Shown: one piece after another, positions 45,763 to 56,864 of the stretch
Layout: each line of letters opens with the position of its first letter
Numbering within the stretch: position 1 is the first letter of the stretch
Assembly: GCF_050436995.1 (NCBI RefSeq)
Contig: NC_134763.1
Location: 8,055,001 to 8,119,000, forward strand
DNA length: 64,000 nt
Origin: Anticarsia gemmatalis
Taxonomy: Eukaryota > Arthropoda > Insecta > Lepidoptera > Erebidae
Direction of reading: 5' to 3'
Position numbers and translations under genes: made by a program
The notes under the pieces: model-generated
Database searches by the model: none
The model's input: only the letters and a program-made list of their open reading frames with translations
Told to the model about the DNA's origin: nothing

Positions 45763-46360
45763 CGTCAACTTACACGAAAATCCATTAATTTGGCACAGCT
45801 AGAAAACCCTTTAAAATTTAATAAGATGACGTACTTTCGCAATAAAGTAATGAAGAGTTTTATCGATCTGCGAAGTTCTATATGTTCTTAAGTAGGTATT
45901 TGTTGTTCTTGTTTCTAGTACTGCATAGCGGCTTACTTTGCGTCAGAAGCTGAAACAAGTAAAGTTTGTGTATAGTCATATTTTATTCAGAATATCTTAG
46001 GTTTAAATACATACTAAACGTCTGATAAATGCGTCAAAAAATCTGTGAGTGTAACAATATTTAAGAACACTTTTGGCTATAATTTTTTTTATGTAATCCT
46101 TTCGATCGGCTTTTCTTTTTTCGGCTACAACTTTACTTCCTTGTAAGTTTATTGCCCAGACTATTATTATTATTTTCTAACACCATAATGTACTTAATGA
46201 CGTCATTTTGAAAAAAGTTCAGGTGCGTAGTACTCGTAGCCGACGGTCCTGTATGACAAGATGTATGGATGGGAATGAGGCATGCGAAGTTTGTGAGGAT
46301 CGTACCAAGTGGCGTTTTTTGGTCTCTGACTATTCCAGTGAAAAAAAGACGTGATATTAT

Positions 46361-46384
46361 GTTTGTTTGTATGTATGTATGACG
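46361..46384. repeat. GTTT/GTAT tetranucleotide repeat
   Basis: (GTTT)2(GTAT)3 runs into GACGTCATC, which repeats the GACGTCAT at 46200; a 183-base segment is thus flanked by GACGTCAT on both sides. Confidence 0.5.
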
Positions 46385-46751
46385 TCATCACATTTTTAAT
46401 TAATCAATTACCTAACACAAACACTTTCAACCCTTTCTTTTACACACCCACCCTATTTACTTACGACCGATAACGACAAACGCAGCCTTACCCAACCCTA
46501 ATGCCTCTAACAAACAAGAAACAAACAAACACACGAATTTGAACCTTAAGTCAAAGTGATAAGAGTGTTATATAAATTATTATACGGCAAAATGTGGTAG
46601 GTACTTCGTCGCTTGGGTAGGTAATCCATCATAGTGACATTTCTATTTATCTTGATGAGGCCTTCACTTCCGATACTAATGGGCCTTTGTCGTTTTTTCT
46701 AGGGGTTCGAGAAAGGTTTATAGACATATGGGGTGGAAAGACTGGTTATAT

Positions 46752-46782
46752 ATGCTCTTGTATATGTTATATACAAGAGCAT
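46752..46782. repeat. Compact perfect hairpin, 14-bp arms, 3-base loop
   Basis: ATGCTCTTGTATAT (46752-46765) pairs exactly with ATATACAAGAGCAT (46769-46782) around GTT. Confidence 0.9.
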
Positions 46783-46974
46783 TTATGTGATAACTTGGAT
46801 TATTTGGTACTTAGCTGCTCTCAACTTACCGTAGGATCAGAGACCTATAGATAGATAGCTATATTCGTTTCCTTTAACACAAGTAGATGTTTAGACTTAA
46901 TCTCTGATTGTTGGCTGCTCCTCGCATGATCAATTATTGTATCAATCATTTTGTAAATTATTTGGCTAATGGAA

Positions 46975-47255
46975 AGGGTGATTGTGAGTTTCTTGCCAGC
47001 TCTTCTCGTAAAAATCTACTTCCTTTAGTTAGATTAGTATAATATTTTATTAATGTTGAAAGTACATATGTAAAAAGTTTTTCTGTAAATATAAATTTTT
47101 TCCTTTTAAGTTGTAGATTTAGTAATTTTAACGACTATCATAAGCGTCAATATTTGACATGAATAAGTGATTGACATGATATTTGAATTGATTTGATTGG
47201 ATAAGTCTCAACATTTGACCTTAATAAATAGATGATTTGATTTAATTTGATATCG
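46975..47255 (+). repeat. Dispersed lepidopteran repeat with TTGATT tail, two 3' ends
   Basis: 'GTGAGTTTCTTGCCAGCTCT' matches the start of the repeat at 1044-1176. The block has two tail-like ends, 'GAATTGATTTGATTGG' (about 47185) and 'GATGATTTGATTTAATTTGA' (about 47231), each preceded by 'ACATTTGAC' or 'ATATTTGAC' and 'AATAA'. It may be two overlapping insertions or an internal tail duplication. Confidence 0.5.
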
Positions 47256-49100
47256 TATACAGCGTTGGTAGATTAAATGACTATTTTTCTTTATTATTTT
47301 TTTCCGCTCTTACGGGCAGCGGCGACCGGCGGTGTTCGTAACCACTGATTTGAAGTGAGCTACTAAATTAATTCATTTGATTAGGTTAATCAATAATCAA
47401 TGTTCTGTTATATTATTTGGTTCAAATTTCGTTATAGGAACTGTATAATACCTAACAATTTTGCTTCACTTGTGGTGCATGAGTACTTTGCAAATTCGGT
47501 ACGGGATTCAGATTCTAGTCAATATTTAATTAAACTTAGATCATTATAAGTAAATTAGGGATTAAAATAAAATTTCAATCGTTATCATATTCAACCAACA
47601 ATACCAAAACTTAAGACGAGCAATAAAACATTTCTGATGAAATCAAAACGGAATACGGACAAAAAAAAACAATTTTTTTTTTCATTGTATTTGTGTTGTC
47701 AAGTGCATTTTTTTTATTTTCTAAGTACGGTGTGATATTAAAATGGTTTTCACCTACAGTGATGCCCGAAGAAGATCTTAATGTATAACCTGTACAGTTT
47801 TAAACCGAGTGAAGCCAAGGCAGCCTATTAGTCAATTAGCGTATTAAATATTTCAAATCCTTGTACATAACAAAACGATCCCTATATCAAATTAACTTTA
47901 CCAACATAATCTAAGTCGGTAATTACTCATATTTCCGAAATGTACTGAAATATCTCGTGTAACCAGACTAGACTGGAAAGCAGCATTTCCACGAAAGAGA
48001 CTGGTATCAAACCACTCAACGTAAAGGGATAACAGATATTATCTTGATTCCACGTAATCATAGGAAGGTAAATATTAGCAAGTATTTATTGGTCAATTTC
48101 GTAAAATCACTGCCTTTGTACCTCGCAATATGACTGGTTAAAAATGTTTATAAATGATAAGGAACCATTTTTTTTTTCAAATATTATTTACTTTTGCTTG
48201 TACTTTTCTATTTATCGTAATTCTTTACGATTTCAAACTTTGTAATAATATAAGGTACTAAGTTTTGACTTTATCTTCCAATCGGTAATGCCGGGAATTT
48301 AGTATCATTTATCTGCTCTCTATAAACTGATTCCTAACTACATTGTATAACTAGCTAATTGTTAAATGAATAGATATTAATACTAAACATAGTCATCGTA
48401 AACAGAGCGGCAGATGGACTATAACTTTTCTACCGCCGACCATTTTGTCTCTATACCGTACCGATTATAAACCGTTCAAATACCTAAAGAAAAGCGTAGT
48501 TTCTTTTCAAACACCAGTGACCGCCCTATCAATGTCTCTATCTGTATGCAATAATTACAAAACATAAATTTATCCTTGCTGTCCGCTGATCGCGACTTAA
48601 AGACCCGTACTTAAAAGTCTTCCATCGATTCCATTCAATAGACCACATCAAAGAAACAAAGATCCTTGACAAACTATACTTGACAAAGCCTATTAATCCT
48701 CTTACGAGGCTGTACCTCCGACAATGTAACAAAGCAAATACCGCAGTTCATTCCCTCCCTTTATACCGACATTCGTTTACAAAACCACATTATTGCCAAC
48801 CTCATAGGCAGCACAATGGAACCCACGACCAAGACAAATGAGAAATATACAATATCTAAAAACCTAGGTAAATAGCAACGCTTTGTTCTAGCCACGCAAA
48901 AGTGCCACCTTCTTTTATACAATGCCGTGCAAACAAAAACTGACTTTAAACAAAAGAAATAGAGTGTTTTTTGCTAAACGTTGAACGACGTTTCAAAACT
49001 CCGAGAGCGTTTCTTTTACATAGACTATGTTCCTGGTCTGAATGCAGACAATTCTAGGCTTTATTTAGGACGGATAGAGTTTATTTTTGTGTGTCGTATT
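47256..49100. other. AT-rich stretch, nothing recognised
   Basis: Open frames are at chance length. A weak B-box-like 'ACGGGATTCAGATTCTAG' at about 47500 may be another decayed SINE head. Confidence 0.35.
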
Positions 49101-49320
49101 GAGTACAACTGACGTCATTTTGGCTAGTCGCAAGCGGTCAAAATTTATTGCGCATAAATGTGCTCTGGCTAACCCGGGTGTTAGGGGGAGGGGGGGAGTA
49201 GGCTTAAAAATCGGAGTGAGGGGCAAAGGGGTGCGTTTTTAGCGTTCGCAGCGCGTCGGCCTATTTGGGGTGTTGATGGCCGCCAGGGACGGACTCGGCG
49301 GGATCGGTGATTAGTGAAAT
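49101..49320. promoter_or_regulatory. GC-rich, G-tract-containing non-coding block
   Basis: 'GTTAGGGGGAGGGGGGAGTA' and further G runs ('GGGGCAAAGGGGTGCG', 'TATTTGGGGTGTTGATGG') give four or more G tracts within about 90 bases, a possible G-quadruplex on the plus strand. It is followed by CpG-rich 'GCAGCGCGTCGGCC' and 'GGACTCGGCGGGATCG'. An upstream 'AATTTATTGCGCATAAATG' is an AT-rich palindrome-like word. It is possibly regulatory. Confidence 0.3.
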
Positions 49321-49560
49321 GAGTGCAATCTGATTTTGGATTGTGAATTAGGTGTAATGTAGTACGTTGTATGATTGCTGGTGTGTTTCTTAAATACAGT
49401 AAGTAGATGTAGTTGTTATAACATTGATAACATTGACGTATCGATTAGGCGTATAAAATTTATATTGCTATGAATCTAAACTTTTACTTTACTGTCTTAC
49501 ATCAAAATTTTACGAAAATTGCTTTGTTTGTTATTCATTCTTTGTATTTGTCTGTTTCAG

Positions 49561-49644
49561 ATTCTGCATACTTGGTTTGTCATCATCGTTCACCATCACG
49601 GAAAATACTACACTATGTTTAACATTCTTCAAATAATTATTCAG
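49561..49644 (+). CDS. Candidate internal exon after strong acceptor
   Basis: The acceptor tract 'ATTCTTTGTATTTGTCTGTT' plus TCAG is among the best in the window. A donor ATTCAG|GTAATA follows 84 bases later. The first frame is open throughout (28 codons, beginning ILHTWFVIIVHHHGKYY), in phase at both ends; the other two are open for 19-24 codons. It is rich in aromatic and branched residues, which might be a membrane-near segment. The nearest downstream candidate in phase is the GC-rich segment at 55472. Function unknown. Confidence 0.3.
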
Positions 49645-50439
49645 GTAATATTTATTTTATTAGATAATTCATTAATTACATACTCACTTAGAATTGTTTT
49701 ACTAACATGAGTAAATTAAAATTACTTGAATATTTTCATTTTCTATAATATAAATAATATATTTCATATAATTATTTGTTAAAGACACAACTCTATGCAA
49801 ACTAGTACCTATCTATTCATCTACAATATTAAAACGAACGTTTCGAAACCTTAAAGCTTTGCTACAAACCAAAAACGTAAATGGCGCTAAATCAAAATCA
49901 ATTTAAGTTTAACTAACTACCCTATAAATAAAATACCCTATTACCCTATTCTGTACATGTTTACTATAACACTAAGACCTTTCAATCACTAAAACTAATT
50001 ACAAACTCATTTAACGAAAATAACATCGTCCGCAATCTTCAGAATGCAGCCCTGTAACGCGTTTAACCCCGCACCCTCACGATCTACGCACATCTCACTC
50101 GCACAAACTCCAAAAAGAACTCTCCGTCGCTTTCCACCCTTTGCTTAAATTATTGCACCTCCAATCTATCCCGGAGCAGAACGACGCAACCGACAAAAAC
50201 TATCTCGAATCAAAACCAACCTTTTATCATACAAAATAGAATATAATTTTCATTATTTATACACAAATGTAAGAATAAATTTCTCTAAAGAACGTACAGT
50301 GATGATCTGATATCCTTTTAGATACTGATCTAACGTTAATTTAGGCGACGTTGGAAATTCTACTTTATGTACAAGACATAAAATTCAATTTTGTTCTTGT
50401 ATGTAGATGTAAAATTTGTCTTTTAAGAATGAGAGAGTA

Positions 50440-50610
50440 ATAACAGACGCTTGAGAGAAAGGCGGTGGGTTTTAAAAAGGCCACCCGGGTTTGTTTAGGG
50501 GAAGGGGTTGGTGGAAGGGATAACGGCAGGGATGCTGGGGGTGAAGACGCATTGCTCCGGGAGGCTCGAACGTGAGAAGACGTCACTCGGAGTATGCGAT
50601 GATGTCTTGT
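50440..50610. promoter_or_regulatory. GC-rich block, unassigned
   Basis: Contains 'AAAGGCCACCCGGGTTTG', 'GGGGAAGGGGTTGGTGGAAG' and 'GAAGACGTCACTCGG', with TGACGTCA-like CRE core GACGTCAC. It is open on the minus strand (50365-50586), which I read as an effect of composition. Confidence 0.25.
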
Positions 50611-50802
50611 TTGAAAGGGTTGAATGTTATTTTAAACCGTTTTGGGTTTGTATGAGATTTAGAGCTTTAAAACATTTTTGAAGCTGAAATAGGTAGTATG
50701 AAAGGTAAAAATAACGATAATTATACAACGAAAATAATAAAAAAATACTTGGATTGTTTTACTTAGTCAGTATTAGGGGTTGAAAAAAAAATATTATTAA
50801 TA

Positions 50803-50887
50803 AAATGTTTGATATGTCGTCTGTTTTTAAAATGAGACTAGTTGTAAAGGTTTTATTTTAAAAACAGACAAAAATGTTAAACATTTG
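50803..50887. repeat. Small foldback element, 15-bp perfect inner arms
   Basis: GTCTGTTTTTAAAAT (50819-50833) pairs exactly with ATTTTAAAAACAGAC (50855-50869). The pairing resumes outward after a short gap (AAAATGTTT against AAACATTT), giving a symmetrical 85-base element with a 21-base loop. A MITE relic is plausible. Confidence 0.65.
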
Positions 50888-52639
50888 AGTATACTTACGA
50901 GTTGGGGTTCTTTAGTATGAAAACTAAAGAATTTCTTCATGTAAATATTCTCTACAATCACTATGGAAGGAGACTCATGTCGGATTTTTTTTCTTGTTTC
51001 TTCATTCTGTAAATAAATGGATAATTTAGTATTTTAATTGCAATTTTAAATACAAATATATAATCATCTGGATATGCAACCTATAAATTACCGAGTTATC
51101 AAAATTTTCATATTTTCAATTTGTCAATATAGCTATATTTCTTAGGTCAATAACTGAATCACTCGTCTATCATGGCTATAAATGAGAGAAACAAATACTT
51201 CTTAAAATTGAATTGAAATAAGTTTTCTCTTTTAAAACATTCTTTGCCCATTTAAAACATCATCAATAATATTATTACTTAAAAAAGCCATAGTTTTGTT
51301 AAATTACAACCACATACGTAATAAATACCCCGTCAAAATTACCCCTAACACTGCACCCCGTATCGATTGCGCAAATACATTGAACACGATACCTTTTCAA
51401 ATACACCTCCATTTTAAAATCGTTTTAACAAAGTTCGTTTCATAGACGACTGTTACTAAAACTGTGATATTAAATACTAGCTAATGAATAGAAATGTATA
51501 GCTAAAGTAGCGGAAAGTAATTGATCACCCATCATAATATTGACCGGAGGAAGTATTGCTTAGCCTAGAGTCTTTCGACATTAGTAAACCGGAAAACATT
51601 AGCGTACTCTAGGTATTATTATTTAAGAATATAACAGCTAATCTTTACCAATTTTTGTTTTTAAAAACTATTACGCTACTAGACTCAATATTTTAAAGGG
51701 ATGAATAAAAAAAATCTTAGTCTCAAATCAACTGATACCCATACTTCTAAAGAAAGCGATTCATAGATCTAAATAACATCACGGAACAGGCAGCAACCCA
51801 AAAGACAACACTTCCTACATTCTCAACATACATCACTCACTTTAACTTCATCTACATACAAGAGACACACACATTCTCAATAATATAACTAAGATCATCT
51901 AACGTAGATAATAAAGCGTCTAAATTACATCCTCCAGTAAGAGTGGGGAGAACAAAAAGCTCGGAGACAACGCGGTATCAGATGGGTGTAATTTTGCATT
52001 ACATTACCATGGGATGGGCATGCGCGTGTGAAGATAAAACTCCGTCCGAGTCCGGCCCTGCCCTGTACCACGGCATCCTTGCGACAATCGCTAATAATTT
52101 TATTCTTAATTTCTTTTTTGTTCTGAAAAATAAAAGTTTTTTTCAATGTGTGTGACAATAATTAATATAGTAGATATCTGGTTGGAAAACGATATACCAA
52201 TAAGACAGTTATACAATGGCGTCTAATAAGAAACATATTTCTTCATGAAATCTAAACCAGTAAATGACAATAATTAGATTTGAAATGAATTACTTGAGAA
52301 GTTTTTGGACAGTTTTATTAACACTTAACATGCCTTAAATGAAATAAGAAAATGGATCTATAATAATCACAAACTTTAGCATAGTAGCTTACCAAATGCT
52401 GACAGTAACCTAAAAAGGTTATAATAATCGTTCTTTTGTTTTTATTTATCATTATTTTGTTGAAATAGGGATCCATAAGAGCGCTGTGTGTCATGTGTGA
52501 CTATCTAATTGGAATCAACATACCAACTAGAATCCGTTTTTCACTAAACACGAAGAAACATACATGCTCTTATAAGTCAGTACTCTGCGTACATTGCAAT
52601 ATTTAATCCATTGTCTCTCTTTCTTGAAAATATTTTCTT
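50888..52639. other. AT-rich stretch; 3'UTR candidate at right end
   Basis: No gene is supported. If the minus-strand exon at 52640-52725 is real, the DNA immediately left of it would be its 3'UTR. The opposing frames at 51925-52158 are shadows of one GC-richer patch (51940-52080). Confidence 0.35.
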
Positions 52640-52725
52640 TCATACCAATGAGCTTTCTTCACCATGCATTGGCAAATATTCAGGTTCCAATCCAGTCACT
52701 TTCCTAGAAGTACAACGATGTAATT
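52640..52725 (-). CDS. Candidate terminal coding exon, C-terminus with PDZ-like end
   Basis: On the minus strand an excellent acceptor 'ATGTTTTTTTATTTTACAG' ends at 52726. After two bases completing a split codon, 27 codons run to TGA (52640-52642): LHRCTSRKVTG then LEPEYLPMHGEESSLV. The other frames stop within ten codons. The tail combines a YLPM (YxxM, the known PI3K p85 SH2 ligand type) with a C-terminal S-L-V, a class I PDZ ligand (S/T-x-hydrophobic). Its phase (needs one base from the previous exon) fits 54065-54127 exactly. It would be the cytoplasmic tail of a receptor or similar membrane protein; I cannot name the gene. Confidence 0.42.
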
Positions 52726-54064
52726 CTGTAAAATAAAAAAACATTTAAAGAGTAAAAAACATATTAAAGAGTAATATGAAAAGAAAAAATCGCAAGTCGT
52801 AAATATGTACATCAAAGGAAACGTTTCGGTATGTGTAATGAGTACTTTAAAACCTTTCACCAAATACAGTCAAGAATTAGATTTACAAAACATCAGTAAC
52901 AAAAAAAAATACTTCTTAAAAAAATTACTCATAAAAAATTTCATATAAAAATATTCTTAACGATCACATGGTACAGGGGTTTGGGTGTAGAGTTCCCTTA
53001 GGAAATTAATAGTCGAGCGAGCGGGACCCTTCGCACGAGGTTCGCGCCGCCGCCGCTAGGTGGCGACACCACCAACAAATTGTGTTAACGCCTCAATGGC
53101 GGAGGTTTTTGAGGGAAATAAGATGGCTGATAGAAACACTGGTGTCTTAATTTGCAAGCTTTTGTTGGAAATATATGGTGTTTTATTAGGTTTAGGTCTG
53201 TTTGTTTAATAGAAAAATACTACTACTAATATAAATACTTTATTTTATTGCTCTTACTGATGTAGTTTATACTTGTCTTAATAAATATAACTAAAATATT
53301 AATCTAGAAGAAAGGTTGATTCATGGTTGCGATGAAACAAACAATACATACAAACACAACATTATGCCTGTTATGACTGAAGTGTAATCAAAGAGTAATT
53401 AAATACACCCGCATTTGAGAAACAGATGAAATAATATTATAACTAATCGGAACCGGCCCTCAACAGTACATGTCTATAACTAAATACTGTAATATTAATA
53501 TTGGGTAAGAATTTCTGTATCACGCAGCGCTGATACCTGTGTATTTTATGGACAGATGTATGTATATTATAGTCCAACAACTTTGTAGAGAGCCTCGTTG
53601 GCAAGGTTCGTGTCTGGTGATAGTATACTAAAATGAGAATTGAGATAATCAGTGCGCCGCAGGTTTATCTAGAAGCTTCTCTAGCACAACTTCTTTAATT
53701 TGGGAAAAAGGCAAAATTATTAATTATAATCTAATTATATCGCTCTCTACTATAGTTTCTTCTTAAAACTCTCATAACACTAACACTCGGAAAAGTTACG
53801 TTTACATCTGAAATTTCGGATACACAGTTTCGAAACATGACTCAGAACCTTACTTAGGAATTAAACTAAAAAATACACACAACTAGTATCTATTCACATT
53901 CCTAATACACCGATACAAAAACTCAATACACACAATAATTCCACTGTCCACCCACAGATGGCGCTGTAATAACAAAACTAAAACTATCTGATATCCAAAT
54001 GCATATAACGGAAAACGAGTAGACCGCATCCGAACAAGCAACATCCAAATATTTAATAGTTTAC

Positions 54065-54127
54065 TGAAATATTCTGAATCCAGGACAGTGGGAACGTAAC
54101 TGCAACTGCTCACTTTATTACTCGTAC
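54065..54127 (-). CDS. Candidate penultimate coding exon, phase-matched to 52640-52725
   Basis: On the minus strand the acceptor 'AAAATCATAATGATTTGCAG' ends at 54128. Two bases then 20 codons, TSNKVSSCSYVPTVLDSEYF, then one base lead into a moderate donor TTCA|GTAAAC. Leaving one base is what the terminal exon needs, giving a lysine at the junction after an intron of about 1.34 kb. The frame stays open past the donor to 53883, but that part carries an AGATGGCGC repeat word and looks intronic. The upstream exon was not identified; a GC-rich segment ending at 57491 is phase-compatible but weak. Confidence 0.38.
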
Positions 54128-54509
54128 CTGCAAATCATTATGATTTTAGTTCCGAAACGGTCTGATGTTAAACGTTGTAAATGTTTTACCGAGTTGTTTG
54201 TTAACTCTCGAATATAAATTAGAATAGTTTTGCAAGCTTTGAGTTAAGGGTTTGCTCGTGGCTTTGGGAATGACGGGCGTCGTTTCCTGTAATATGTTGA
54301 AATTGTATTTCCAAATGTACGATGAGCGAGGATTAATTTTGGTGGAATTTGGACTGTTTGTACACGTTATTTGTTTTTGTTGTTTAGTTGTTGGAATTTA
54401 GGATTTATTAGAAATATTATGTTTTGTATGAACTAGAAGTAGTTATCGTATTTTCATTATAGCTTTCTAAATATCATAGTGCCTATGTACTTAGAGGATA
54501 AAATATAAT

Positions 54510-54688
54510 TGAAAATTAAAATGCGAATATTTATAGGTATGGATGTTTGTTACTCCTTCACGAAAATACTACTGGACGGATTTTAATAAAATTTAAAAAA
54601 CACTGATAACTTATAACCTAGATTACACACACAATACTTATTATCCTGAAAAATCTTTTCATGCGGATAAGTTACGGGCAGATACTAG
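54510..54688 (+). mobile_element. Helitron-like element, same subfamily as 701-894
   Basis: 'TACTCCTTCACGAAAATACT' with 'ACTGGACGGATTTTAATAAA', 'ACTTATAACCTAGATTACAC', 'CTGAAAAATCTTTTCATGCG' and 'GATAAGTTACGGGCAGATA', ending CTAG (54685-54688) followed by T. The alignment with 701-894 is clear throughout; the tail hairpin has decayed. Confidence 0.65.
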
Positions 54689-55043
54689 TATTAATACATA
54701 ATTAGAAGCTTTTAGATTGCCTATAATTCACAGATCATCAAAACAAACATAACTTATATCCAAAGCAAGTTATCAGAATCTAATTTCCCCACTAGCTCAA
54801 CTATTTAAAGCGAAGTTAGTTGCAGTTCGAGTCCCAGACGTAACGCACTCTCAATTAGTGCGCGCAGTAGAAAGTTTAACCTCCCATATATAACCATTAT
54901 GTGTAAAATACGGGCAAAGTGCAAAGTTAGACAGCATTTCTATCCTTGCGAGGCCATAATTCATTTGAGGCCAACTTCTGAGAGTACCGTTGCCAGAAAA
55001 GAGCAAATAGTTTGGGATTTTCTACGATTTCTAGAACTATTTT

Positions 55044-55078
55044 CTAGGTTTCAGTTTATATATTAAACTGAAATCTAG
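55044..55078. repeat. Compact hairpin, 15-bp arms, 5-base loop
   Basis: CTAGGTTTCAGTTTA (55044-55058) and TAAACTGAAATCTAG (55064-55078) are complementary apart from one G-T position, with the loop TATAT. Confidence 0.85.
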
Positions 55079-55471
55079 ATACTAAGCTTAAATACGTTAT
55101 TTTCTAGTCAATGTATGGAGACTTCTCTAAAGTTAAAAATGCACTGTAAGTCTTAATACTCAGTACTAAATAAAGCAAATCTAATTTGAATGTTGCTGTT
55201 ACCTGAAAGTAGTAAATCAAAATTCGTGCCTAGATATTTTTTTTTTGCAGAATCGTTACTCAATTTGTAAGCTAGAAACCAATTATTTATTTCTGCCGAG
55301 ATTTAATAAAATTGTTATGGAAAATTTACTATAGATCAAAATCATTTTTAATTGATCAGAAATTTTACTTTTTTGAGTCAACAAAATCAATTAGTGATAT
55401 GAATAAAACCATTTAACCTAAAAAAAATAATAGACAATGTTAAACTGAATCTTGCGTGTGTTATTTTGCAG

Positions 55472-55512
55472 ACGGTGTGTGCGGGGCGGGGCGCGGGCGG
55501 CGGGGGTGTGCG
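55472..55512 (+). CDS. Candidate short GC-rich exon
   Basis: It follows the acceptor 'GCGTGTGTTATTTTGCAG' and ends at a donor GTGCG|GTAATT. The 41 bases are overwhelmingly G and C in an otherwise AT-rich region. All frames are open; in the first frame it reads TVCAGRGAGGGGVR, glycine- and alanine-rich. It may be an exon of a low-complexity region, a G-rich regulatory element or a G-quadruplex-forming tract. A 16-base acceptor/donor-bounded segment lies shortly upstream (55251-55266). The extended open frame to 55652 is possible but unrecognised. Confidence 0.25.
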
Positions 55513-55683
55513 GTAATTGTACAAAAGTTACCATCCTCAGCTATGGTGGATTCGTTCACGCTTCCTTAAGTCCTCACACACGCGAGCGGGGAAAACGCCG
55601 CGGTTTGAACGCCGGACTGTTACTAACAAATGTTAGTAAAAAGAAAAAATAAGATTGTAGAGCATTTTATTAAAATTATTATA

Positions 55684-55762
55684 AAAAACGATCATTAGGG
55701 GAGAAGACCCATCAATGTCTCACTCAAGCAAGGGCTTGAAGGGACATTAATGGGTTAAATTT
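55684..55762 (-). repeat. Minus-strand copy of the AACCCATTAATGTCCC repeat
   Basis: Reverse complement of 'AAGGGACATTAATGGGTTAA' is shared exactly with 18788-18810. Beyond it the copy diverges but keeps 'CTTGCT' and 'GGTCTTCTCCCC', like GGGCAAGGGTCTCCTCCC in the other copy, with a deletion or rearrangement between. Confidence 0.6.
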
Positions 55763-55771
55763 ATTTATTTA

Positions 55772-55942
55772 TAATAAAAACCGAATCCAAACTTCTATTA
55801 CTGATTTATAAATTAGAAAGTTTATCTAACTGCCTGTTAGTCTATCTGTAAAATAATCGCGGCTTAAGTACTGAACCGATTTTACCCAAATATACCCCTT
55901 TGTAATTGAAATAGGGGAAAAATATTAACGCGGATCATCTAG
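55772..55942 (+). mobile_element. CTAG-ended Helitron-like element, divergent
   Basis: 'AATAAAAACCGAATCC' is followed by an element body with 'GTACTGAACCGATTTTACCC', 'TACCCC.TTTGTAATTGAA' and a tail 'AACGCGGATCATCTAG' ending CTAG at 55939-55942 before T. Its tail hairpin is reduced. It lies directly after the minus-strand repeat copy at 55684-55762. Confidence 0.5.
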
Positions 55943-56864
55943 TGATTTATTAATTGTAAACTCAAGGTTAAGGATTTAAGTAATTCAAGCATTTATTGGT
56001 AGTAATAGTACCTAAGTCAATCAAGGCAGATTATGGTATTCTTTAGACAGATGAGTGAATAATGGTTGAACTAGTACTTTTACTGTACTAGTAATTTTAA
56101 AGTATATCGTAATATAAGTTTACGATGTAGGACGAAGGTACAAGTAAATTTAAATGAAATTGCCAAACATTAAGTTACTTTCAAACAAACGGAGTAATTT
56201 AGACTTAGAACTCACTCACTCAATTATGCATTGAAAAGAATCAAACCTTCTAAAACAACCAATCCTAAAACATAAGTTAAGCACTTCGTCCTTTGGCAGT
56301 TCAAGTGTCAGAAAATAGATGGCGTTAATATTTATTGTACATTTTATAAAAAGAGACTTTCGATACGACGCGGCGACGACAACAACTGTTCATTATACTA
56401 GGCGTATTTTTATTTGAATGAATAAAAAACCAACCAACAACTGAAAAAGTATACAGTAAAAGTCACTAAGATTTTGAAAAATAGACGGAGGCCTGTGCCT
56501 ATCAGTGCGACACGATTGGCTATTTAACAAAAACATTAAAAGCTTTATATTAATAATAATAAAAATATAATTTTAAAGTCTCATAGACACACGAGATACA
56601 ATTCTGTATCAAAATGTACCCTTTTCGTAACAATCTAATGCGCCAATTTAATCTGCAGTAGAAGAGAGTGTAATTGGAAAGGTAGCTATAAAATTTCCTT
56701 TAAAACTCATCAAATATGGAACTCAATCGAATACTTTCCGAGTCGTTTCCCTCCCTAATACTGCCCTTAGACCGTAACATTCGATTTCCGCCCTAATCGT
56801 AACTTTTCTTCAATCAGCGTCCTACAAATCGCACTGCCTAAAATGTAATTACCGGGAGTTACAA

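Noticed and set aside
56215..56441. Minus-strand exon between a good acceptor (56441) and GTGAGTGAGT (about 56215)
   Set aside because: Every frame contains a stop between the two sites, and the stretch holds the recurring AGATGGCG word. It is at best a non-coding exon.
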